Shown in pieces: positions 1 to 3,838 of a stretch of 5,050 bases of DNA. The notes under the pieces were generated by a model, which did not search any database, was not told the DNA's origin, and saw nothing but the letters and a program-made list of their open reading frames with translations. A program made the translations under genes and the position numbers. The DNA is from Candidatus Thorarchaeota archaeon (lineage in GTDB: Archaea > Asgardarchaeota > Thorarchaeia > Thorarchaeales > Thorarchaeaceae). The stretch is taken from NCBI GenBank assembly GCA_023134215.1, contig JAGLUV010000065.1, positions 1-5,050 of the forward strand. The letters are read 5' to 3'. The first letter of the stretch is position 1. The number at the start of each line of letters is the position of its first letter.

Positions 1-73
1 TCATCTGGGATAATAGGCACCAGACAATCACACTTTAAGCTTTCCTGATGATTAATCAGTTCTTAATGGAATT
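1..73. other. Window edge, non-coding as far as can be seen
   Basis: No gene can be supported here. A plus-strand gene from outside the window could end here, since two plus frames stay open from base 1 to stops at 36-38 and 46-48, but only 11 to 15 codons are visible and none is recognisable. An imperfect palindrome (CTGAT, 5-base loop, ATCAG) lies at 45-59. It sits just downstream of the dCMP deaminase stop on the minus strand, but no T-run follows it on that strand, so it is at best a weak terminator. Confidence 0.3.
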
Positions 74-553
74 TCATATTCCAGACGCCGCTCGTCCAAA
101 GTTGCGTCTTAAATCGATCTTTCGTACAATCATGTTGGCTTCCTTGAAGAGCTGATTCGCAAGCTTGTCTTCATACTCTTCAATGTAAATTACCTCGTGA
201 ATGCCTGCGTTGATCAGCATCTTTGTGCAAATGCTGCAAGGTTTGGTCGTGACGTAGATCTTGGCCCCTTTAACTGAAATCCCATGGTATGCTGCTTGAA
301 TGATGGCATTCTGCTCAGCATGAAGCCCCCTACATAACTCGTGTCGTTCACCAGACTTGTAGCCCTTGGCTTGTCGTATGCATCCCACCTCATCGCAATG
401 CGCAAGCCCCTTTGGCGCACCATTGTATCCCGTGCTAAGGATCTGAGATTCCTTTACAATGACGGCACCAACTTGGTTTCTTAGACATGTACTCCTTGAG
501 GATACCAAGTCTGCGATCTCAGAGAAATAGACATCCTTGCTTTTTCTAGCCAA
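74..553 (-). CDS. Deoxycytidylate (dCMP) deaminase, ComEB/DCTD family
   Basis: Predicted to deaminate dCMP to dUMP, supplying thymidylate synthase in the cytosol. The zinc-dependent cytidine deaminase fold is clear. Numbering from the upstream ATG at 619, it has [14 protein letters not shown] (42-55), GYNGAP (64-69), the catalytic HAE (H100, E102 as proton shuttle) and PCSIC (P127, C128, C131) giving the other zinc ligands. C45, C75 and C80 resemble extra ligands of the second, structural zinc in dCMP deaminases. I prefer the TTG at 551-553: it gives a protein of 159 residues starting [10 protein letters not shown], where family members normally begin, and GAGGAG lies 11 bases upstream. The ATG at 617-619 would add 22 residues of no recognisable character and has no good SD. 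The gene is divergent from srp19. The family is very likely; the start is less sure. Confidence 0.9.
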   Translation of the reverse strand: MARKSKDVYFSEIADLVSSRSTCLRNQVGAVIVKESQILSTGYNGAPKGLAHCDEVGCIRQAKGYKSGERHELCRGLHAEQNAIIQAAYHGISVKGAKIYVTTKPCSICTKMLINAGIHEVIYIEEYEDKLANQLFKEANMIVRKIDLRRNFGRAASGI

Positions 554-564
554 CAGCAGTTTCG

Positions 565-570
565 CTCCTC
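565..570 (-). promoter_or_regulatory. Shine-Dalgarno GAGGAG for the dCMP deaminase TTG start
   Basis: On the minus strand GAGGAG lies 11 bases before the TTG at 551-553. It is the best SD near the 5' end of this gene and is the main sequence reason, with family length, for moving the start inside the longer frame. If the ATG at 617-619 is used instead, this is simply coding sequence for residues around R17-G18. Confidence 0.45.
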
Positions 571-619
571 TCTTATTTCCAGCGGGCGTGAAACTCGCAT
601 TCCTTATGAAGTTCTTCAT

Positions 620-716
620 CCGCCGTGACTGAGTCGAACGACAAAGGTAAAAAGCGCACTACAAGTCATTGCCACCAATCTCGGGATAATCCCAGAAAAT
701 ACGGAAGATTGTCGGC
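620..716. promoter_or_regulatory. Divergent intergenic promoter region, dCMP deaminase / srp19
   Basis: This is the only space between two divergent genes, so it must hold promoters for both. The best candidate is the A/T tract near 645-652. Read on the minus strand it is GCGC followed by TTTTTACC, about 27-30 bases before the upstream ATG at 619, which suits an archaeal BRE/TATA. On the plus strand no clear TATA box stands out; GGAAG at 703-707, 9 bases before the srp19 ATG, is a weak SD. Placement of individual elements is tentative. Confidence 0.35.
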
Positions 717-1076
717 ATGAGAAAAAACGACGGAACGGTCATTGTTTGGCCTGCATACCTCGACTCTAAATTCACTCGCACACAGGGTCGGCGTATTTCC
801 ACCAACTTGGCGGCGCCAGATATCACAATCGATATTCTCCAAAAGGCAGCAGAAATGGCTGGTCTTGAGGCTGAGGCTGCGACTGACAAGAAGTACCCCC
901 GGGATTGGCAGGGCAATTCTGGCTATCTTCTAATAGCGAATCCGGATGGGCACAAGAAGAAGCGACTGCTTCTTATGCTTGCTAAGAGCGTAAGAAGAGT
1001 TGTGGCTCGTCAGGAATCGGGACGACAGGCGGCTGCCAAGAAGAAGGGCAAGAAGCGGAAGGGCGGCAGGAAATAG
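717..1076 (+). CDS. srp19: Signal recognition particle 19 kDa protein, SRP19
   Basis: SRP19 binds the tips of helices 6 and 8 of 7S SRP RNA and shapes the RNA so that SRP54 can load; the complex directs nascent membrane and secreted proteins to the membrane. The 119-residue protein has the family hallmarks: the N-terminal strand with VWPAYLD (10-16), the RNA-binding loop RTQGRRIS (21-28), a helix around DITIDILQKAAEMAG (35-49), and KKYPRDW followed by GYLLI (58-73). A very basic lysine-rich tail (roughly 79-119) is common in archaeal and eukaryotic SRP19. The length fits archaeal members. The ATG start places the first beta strand correctly and is preceded by a weak GGAAG. It is followed after 25 bases by gar1, almost certainly in the same transcript. 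Confidence 0.95.
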   Translation: MRKNDGTVIVWPAYLDSKFTRTQGRRISTNLAAPDITIDILQKAAEMAGLEAEAATDKKYPRDWQGNSGYLLIANPDGHKKKRLLLMLAKSVRRVVARQESGRQAAAKKKGKKRKGGRK

Positions 1077-1085
1077 CGCTATCAA

Positions 1086-1109
1086 TCATTTGGAGGTCAG
1101 ATTGAACTT
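1086..1109 (+). repeat. Arm 1 of a 24-base inverted match: gar1 ribosome binding site and start codon
   Basis: These 24 bases contain the gar1 SD (GGAGG, 1092-1096) and the TTG start (1102-1104). Their reverse complement occurs at 1953-1976 with one difference (T1090 opposite G1972), which would be a G-U wobble in an RNA duplex. The perfect core is 18 bases, 1091-1108. An 18-base inverted match by chance in a window of this size is expected about two times in ten thousand, before counting the extension, and this one falls exactly on a translation start. Confidence 0.9.
1092..1096 (+). promoter_or_regulatory. Strong Shine-Dalgarno GGAGG for gar1
   Basis: GGAGG is followed by a 5-base spacer and TTG at 1102-1104. 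It decides the gar1 start, because the only upstream ATG in frame (1000) lies inside srp19 and would add 34 residues that do not look like Gar1. Confidence 0.8.
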
Positions 1110-1344
1110 GAGACGACTTGGCAAGGTCATTCACATCTCCAAGAGAGGGGCCCTTATTCTACGTACTGAGAAGACCCCGCCGATGGGACGCGACGCCATA
1201 GTTGTCGATGTGAAGGTGAACAAGGTGGGTACCGTTCTCGATGTTTTTGGTCCTGTAAAGCAGCCGTATATCGCAATACGTCCATTTCAGAAGAAAAATC
1301 TCGAAAAATTCCTCGGACAGGTACTCTATCTATACAAAAAATGA
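1102..1344 (+). CDS. gar1: H/ACA RNP protein Gar1
   Basis: Gar1 is a subunit of the H/ACA ribonucleoprotein, which uses guide RNAs to pseudouridylate rRNA. It binds the catalytic subunit Cbf5 and assists substrate turnover. From the TTG start the protein has 80 residues, beginning MNLRRLGKVIHIS. It is the bare six-stranded beta-barrel core, without the glycine/arginine-rich flanks of eukaryotic Gar1. The signature runs from about residue 38 to 58: VNKVGTVLDVFGPVKQPYIA, the KVG..DVFGPV..PY pattern of the family. RLGKV at 5-9 is the usual N-terminal strand, supporting this start. It lies 25 bases after srp19, a pairing often seen in archaea. Its start region is exactly complementary to a segment at 1953-1976, so translation may be under antisense or long-range control. 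Confidence 0.93.
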   Translation: MNLRRLGKVIHISKRGALILRTEKTPPMGRDAIVVDVKVNKVGTVLDVFGPVKQPYIAIRPFQKKNLEKFLGQVLYLYKK

Positions 1345-1363
1345 TGTACAGAAGTGTACATTA
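1342..1363 (+). promoter_or_regulatory. Perfect hairpin ATGTACA-GAAG-TGTACAT overlapping the gar1 stop codon
   Basis: ATGTACA (1344-1350) and TGTACAT (1355-1361) are separated by GAAG. The stem can extend by a G-U and a U-A pair to 1342-1363, which takes in the gar1 TGA. The same heptamer recurs at 1470-1476, directly in front of the next start codon. It could be an RNA stem protecting or ending the srp19-gar1 message, or a two-half-site operator for a dimeric regulator. Confidence 0.45.
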
Positions 1364-1391
1364 ATGCTTAATCGAATACGACAAAACACGA

Positions 1392-1399
1392 TTTTTTTT
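1392..1399 (+). terminator. T8 tract, likely archaeal terminator of srp19-gar1
   Basis: Archaeal RNA polymerase ends transcription at T-rich tracts without needing a stem directly in front. Eight T residues occur 48 bases after the gar1 stop and upstream of the TATA-like element of the next gene, the expected place. No other T-run lies between the two genes. Confidence 0.55.
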
Positions 1400-1408
1400 G
1401 GCATCTTC

Positions 1409-1422
1409 CGAAATCTACATAT
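1409..1422 (+). promoter_or_regulatory. Putative BRE/TATA promoter for the TFE-beta/RPC34-like gene
   Basis: CGAAA (1409-1413) resembles the purine-rich BRE, followed by TCTACATAT (1414-1422) as a TATA-like box. Transcription would start near 1443-1447, leaving a leader of about 30 bases that contains AAAGGT at 1464-1469, a modest SD ahead of the ATG at 1477. Confidence 0.35.
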
Positions 1423-1476
1423 CGAACCGTGCGGAAAGTCTGGTAATGCCATGCGTTAGGCTCAAAGGTATGTACA

Positions 1477-1824
1477 ATGAACGATGTAGCTGACCTAATA
1501 CTGAGCGCTCTGCGCGCTGCAGGTGACAATGGTCTTCTCATCGACGAACTAATGACAAACCTCAAAACCGACGCTGAGCAAATCGAATCTACAATCGCGC
1601 AACTGACGTCCGAGGGACTGGTAATGCTAAAACAAGAACAAGAAGACAAACGATATACTCTCAGTAGTCAAGTGGGCGAGGATGTTGATCTTGGCAGTCT
1701 GTCGGATCTCGATGGATGCCCATGCTTCCACTGTCTGAAGATTGGCAAGTGTGGAGTGAGGCAACCGGATTCACCAATCATGTGTAGGGAATTAGAGGAC
1801 TGGATGCTCAGTAGGGATTCTTGA
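1477..1824 (+). CDS. TFE-beta / RPC34(RPC39)-like winged-helix Fe-S protein
   Basis: Likely a transcription initiation factor related to RNA polymerase III subunit RPC34/RPC39 and archaeal TFE-beta, which helps open promoter DNA. Residues about 1-62 form a winged helix: LILSALRAAGDNGLLIDEL, a recognition-helix region ending LTSEGLVML, then wing strands with RYTL. A short acidic linker (67-80) leads to CPCFHCLKIGKCGV and SPIMCRELEDWM. C83, C86, C92 and C103 have the spacing CX2C-X5-C-X10-C followed by a tryptophan (W109). As I recall it, that is the spacing of the cubane 4Fe-4S cluster in human RPC39, and the S-P before the last cysteine also fits. C81 is an extra cysteine. At 115 residues it is shorter than Sulfolobus TFE-beta and has a single winged helix. 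ATG 1477 is the only sensible start. An uncharacterised Fe-S winged-helix regulator is the alternative. Confidence 0.75.
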   Translation: MNDVADLILSALRAAGDNGLLIDELMTNLKTDAEQIESTIAQLTSEGLVMLKQEQEDKRYTLSSQVGEDVDLGSLSDLDGCPCFHCLKIGKCGVRQPDSPIMCRELEDWMLSRDS

Positions 1825-1918
1825 GCGACGGAATTCTTACAGATCTCTAGTGATTTGAAACACAGAAATGTAAGAAACATGCAAGACTCTCACAATCCAC
1901 GGGAAACATCCACATGTG
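1825..1918. other. Intergenic, no gene seen; possible 3'UTR
   Basis: This stretch follows the TFE-beta/RPC34-like stop. I find no coding frame of interest, no tRNA, and no T-run that would end the transcript before 1985. It may therefore be the 3' untranslated region of that gene, or the upstream part of a separate small RNA. An 8-base palindrome CACATGTG lies at 1911-1918, just before the large hairpin. Confidence 0.4.
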
Positions 1919-1952
1919 CCTGCATCAGGGGGGGATCACTAAATTGCGATAG

Positions 1953-1976
1953 AAGTTCAATCTGACCTCCAGATGA
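1953..1976 (+). repeat. Arm 2 of the 24-base inverted match: antisense to the gar1 start
   Basis: A plus-strand RNA from here could pair with gar1 mRNA 1086-1109 over 24 consecutive positions with one G-U wobble, covering SD and start codon. Beyond these limits (A1951-G1952 on one side, C1977 onward on the other) similarity stops at once, so this is not part of a longer visible copy of gar1. Read on the minus strand it looks like an SD plus TTG start, but the frame closes after 11 codons. Confidence 0.9.
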
Positions 1977-1984
1977 CAGGTTCC

Positions 1985-1991
1985 TTTTTTT
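1985..1991 (+). terminator. T7 tract after hairpin, likely terminator
   Basis: Seven T residues follow the 1919-1980 stem after TTCC. This is the first T-run downstream of the TFE-beta/RPC34-like gene and probably ends its transcript or that of the small RNA. The same T-tract runs into ATAG and may double as part of a TATA element for the acetyltransferase gene. Confidence 0.5.
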
Positions 1992-2045
1992 ATAGTAGTT
2001 TAGTAATTAGAATAAACAAGGTATCTAAAGTTGCTAAATTAGCTC
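1987..2045 (+). promoter_or_regulatory. AT-rich promoter region of the GNAT gene
   Basis: This is one of the most AT-rich stretches in the window. TTTTTATAG (1987-1995) is a TATA-like candidate that would start transcription near 2015-2020 and leave a leader of about 50 bases. Other A/T-rich segments, near 2000-2010 and 2033-2040, are possible alternatives, so the exact element is uncertain. Confidence 0.35.
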
Positions 2046-2050
2046 ATAAC

Positions 2051-2063
2051 TCTCATGGTGAGA
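2051..2063 (+). promoter_or_regulatory. GNAT ribosome binding site inside a small stem
   Basis: GGTGA (2057-2061), 6 bases before ATG 2068, is a good SD. It is partly enclosed in a 5-bp stem, TCTCA (2051-2055) with TGAGA (2059-2063) around a 3-base loop. The stem is short and may be chance, but it would hide part of the SD. Confidence 0.35.
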
Positions 2064-2067
2064 ACTA

Positions 2068-3123
2068 ATGATTGAGATCAGAAACGCCGTAGAGGAGGAT
2101 AATTCCGCGTTAATAGAGCTCCAGAAGAAATGCCCCATGGGGAGAAGCCTCATCCTCCAGTTCGACAGCTCCCCCAGCTACTTCAACCGTTCCAAACATC
2201 AAACCGAGAACCACATCATAGTCGCAGTGGAAGAAGGAAACATAGTGGGCTCCGCCTCCTGCGCCTTCATGGAAAAACGAGTAAACGGAAAAACACTCAG
2301 AACAGCATACAACTACAGCCTCATGGTTGACCCCAGTCACAGACGTAAAGGGATTGCCACACTCCTCACTGAACGTAGAGAGGAGATAGCCACGGAACAC
2401 GACATCGACATGATCTTCTGTCAGATCACCCAGGACAACATGCCATCCATCAGAATACAGGAAAAGAGAAACTTCATGCACGTCAAAGACATCACCAGCT
2501 ACGTACTCATGGTCTACAAACCCCAACAGCCATCAACCAACGACGTAATTCGACCAGCAGAGGAACCCGACCTCCCACGCATCGTGGACCTCATCAACGA
2601 TACCTATAGCGAATATGACCTCTACAAACCCCACAAAGTTGACGAGTTCAAGGAACTCATAGAGAAAAGAGTCCACTACGACCTCAACAACATCCATGTC
2701 TACGAGAAAGAAGGAGAAGTGAAAGCATGCCTCGGATACTGGGACTACAATAAGGTCATACAGATGACAGTTCTCCAGCTCGCAAGAAAGGATCAACTCA
2801 TGAACATTGCACTAGCCTTCCTAGGCATATTCACCAAGCTACCAAGAATCCCCAAACCCGGACAACGCCTAACACAATACTCCCTCCAAGACATAGGCTT
2901 CACAAAGCCCGAATACCTAACCGAACTAGTAAAACATGTCAACAATATAGCACTCAAAAACAACATCAGCGTCCTCATAACACTGGGAGTAGAAGAACCC
3001 ATCACAGACGTCCTATCAAAGTTCATGAACACAACCTCAACAGAACACATCTACGCCAAACCACTCAAAGAACTAGACCTAACCGGGTTCGGACAAAAAA
3101 AGATTTTCCTCTCAATGGAATAA
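2068..3123 (+). CDS. Two-domain GNAT family acetyltransferase, substrate unknown
   Basis: GNAT enzymes transfer an acetyl group from acetyl-CoA to an amine; the acceptor cannot be read from this sequence. The N-terminal domain (about 1-150) is a full GNAT: the opening strand IEIRNAVEEDNSALIELQ, a beta-hairpin IIVAVEEGNIVGSASC (50-65), motif A at VDPSHRRKGIATLL (87-100) with R92-x-x-G95-x-A97 for the CoA pyrophosphate, and the motif B end near FCQITQDNMPSIRIQEKRNF (117-136). After a linker (153-159) the second half restarts like a GNAT (VIRPAEEPDLPRIVDLIND, 160-178), but I see no RxxGxG/A site, so it is probably a degenerate, non-catalytic copy used for substrate binding. The start is fixed by GGTGA 6 bases upstream. 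The coding strand is strikingly A/C-rich, with C or A favoured at third positions, unlike the neighbours. Acquisition by transfer is plausible. Confidence 0.88.
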   Translation: MIEIRNAVEEDNSALIELQKKCPMGRSLILQFDSSPSYFNRSKHQTENHIIVAVEEGNIVGSASCAFMEKRVNGKTLRTAYNYSLMVDPSHRRKGIATLLTERREEIATEHDIDMIFCQITQDNMPSIRIQEKRNFMHVKDITSYVLMVYKPQQPSTNDVIRPAEEPDLPRIVDLINDTYSEYDLYKPHKVDEFKELIEKRVHYDLNNIHVYEKEGEVKACLGYWDYNKVIQMTVLQLARKDQLMNIALAFLGIFTKLPRIPKPGQRLTQYSLQDIGFTKPEYLTELVKHVNNIALKNNISVLITLGVEEPITDVLSKFMNTTSTEHIYAKPLKELDLTGFGQKKIFLSME

Positions 3124-3126
3124 ACC

Positions 3127-3162
3127 AAAAGAAGGAAAAATCACACACAAACCCACCAAAAA
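3127..3162 (-). terminator. T-rich terminator of the trm1-rlmE operon
   Basis: Read on the minus strand, the spacer after the rlmE stop has three short T-runs: T5 at 3162-3158, T5 at 3140-3136 and T4 at 3130-3127, with other T-rich bases between. This is the usual form of an archaeal terminator. It lies between the two convergent genes, so it keeps transcription from running into the antisense strand of the acetyltransferase gene. The plus strand has only a weak TTTT near 3174-3177 for the GNAT message. Confidence 0.45.
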
Positions 3163-3216
3163 CAGACAGCTGTATTTTGAGCTTTCAATCACAATCCACA
3201 CTACCCTCTAAACATC

Positions 3217-3834
3217 TTACCCGATATTCTTCCTAATCGGACCTTTTGCCACAAGATAAATCTCGGCACTAGTGCTTCTTGATGCTTCGGGTTTCACAAG
3301 CTTCACGGACTTGAACTTTGTACGAGTTGACTTGAGAAACTCCTGAAACCCTTGACCTTGAAAGACCTTAGTCAGAACTTTCCCGTTCTTCGTGAGAAGT
3401 CTGAGTGCAAGTTCAATTGTGTGTTCTGCGAGGTAGATTTGCCTGACAGCATCTAGACTCCATGTTCCCGAAACCTTAGGTGAACAGTCTGAAAGCACTA
3501 GGTCTACCGCCCCCTCGATTGCCACCTCGATTGTTTCAATGATCTCAGGACTTGTGATGTCTCCTAGGATGAACTTCACGTCCTGAATTGGCGGCATGGG
3601 ACTCAAATCCACGGCAACGATTCTGAGTCCAGGGTCAATCTCTCTTAGGACCTGAGTCCACCCACCCGGGCTGCAACAGAGCTCTAGGACCTTGTCAACG
3701 CCTTGGAGAAGATTGTGCTTCTTTGCAATCTGTCTAAGCTTGTACGCAGACCGACTCCTGTACCCATGTTTCTTGGCGGCTTGGTAGTAACGTTCCTTCT
3801 TCCGATCCTTTTCACCGCCTCTAGGCTTTCCCAT
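3217..3834 (-). CDS. rlmE: RlmE/FtsJ-type 23S rRNA (uridine-2'-O-)-methyltransferase
   Basis: Predicted to 2'-O-methylate a uridine in the A-loop of 23S rRNA, using S-adenosylmethionine, late in large-subunit assembly. The protein is 205 residues, the usual length for RlmE. The basic N-terminus (MGKPRGGEKDRKKERYY) leads to RSRSAYKLRQI. The SAM site is VLELCCSPGGWTQVL (49-63), with PGGW conserved but C-C-S in place of the usual G-A-A. The catalytic K-D-K-E tetrad is complete: K32 (AYKL), D116 (LSDCSP), K156 (LTKVFQG) and E191 (SAEIYLV). I chose ATG 3832-3834 rather than the ATG at 3892-3894, because the family starts here, AGGAG (3847-3851) lies 12 bases upstream, and the longer form would overlap trm1 by 56 bases. 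It starts 4 bases after trm1. A Trm7-like tRNA methyltransferase is the less likely alternative. Confidence 0.92.
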   Translation of the reverse strand: MGKPRGGEKDRKKERYYQAAKKHGYRSRSAYKLRQIAKKHNLLQGVDKVLELCCSPGGWTQVLREIDPGLRIVAVDLSPMPPIQDVKFILGDITSPEIIETIEVAIEGAVDLVLSDCSPKVSGTWSLDAVRQIYLAEHTIELALRLLTKNGKVLTKVFQGQGFQEFLKSTRTKFKSVKLVKPEASRSTSAEIYLVAKGPIRKNIG

Positions 3835-3838
3835 TGTT

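Larger units (their letters stand above)
1919..1991 (+). ncRNA. Predicted structured RNA hairpin with T7 tail (small RNA or 3'UTR element)
   Basis: Hand folding gives one long stem. CCTG (1919-1922) pairs with CAGG (1977-1980), with A1976 bulged. CATC (1923-1926) pairs with GATG (1972-1975), followed by an A1927-A1971 mismatch. GGGGG (1928-1932) pairs with CCTCC (1966-1970) with one G-U. GGA (1933-1935) is bulged and TC (1936-1937) pairs with GA (1964-1965). Above a small internal loop, ATTG (1943-1946) pairs with CAAT (1958-1961) around an 11-base loop. Four bases after the stem comes T7 (1985-1991), a plausible transcript end. The 3' arm and loop carry the segment complementary to the gar1 start. 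It could be an independent RNA, a 3'UTR piece of the upstream gene, or simply its terminator. I see no convincing promoter of its own. Confidence 0.45.

Noticed and set aside
1..8. Match of TCATCTGG at the window start to the minus strand of 1968-1975
   Set aside because: Eight bases is expected by chance many times in a window of this size.
1000..1101. Longer gar1 reading from the ATG at 1000
   Set aside because: The extra 34 residues come from another frame of the srp19 lysine-rich tail and are not Gar1-like; the GGAGG with TTG at 1102 fits the family start.
1368..1880. Minus-strand frames opposite the TFE-beta/RPC34-like gene
   Set aside because: They mirror its coding sequence, have serine-rich translations without domains, and lack starts with SD sequences.
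1928..1970. Resemblance to a 16S rRNA 3' end (GGATCAC and CCTCC)
   Set aside because: The two short matches are separated by 28 bases and there is no surrounding rRNA similarity.
1962..1976. C/D box sRNA boxes (CTGA followed by GATGA)
   Set aside because: Only a D'-C' like order is present; no outer C box and D box pair with proper spacing was found.
2110..3050. Long open frames on the minus strand opposite the GNAT gene
   Set aside because: They follow from the A/C bias of the GNAT coding strand; their translations are valine/phenylalanine-rich with no recognisable domain.
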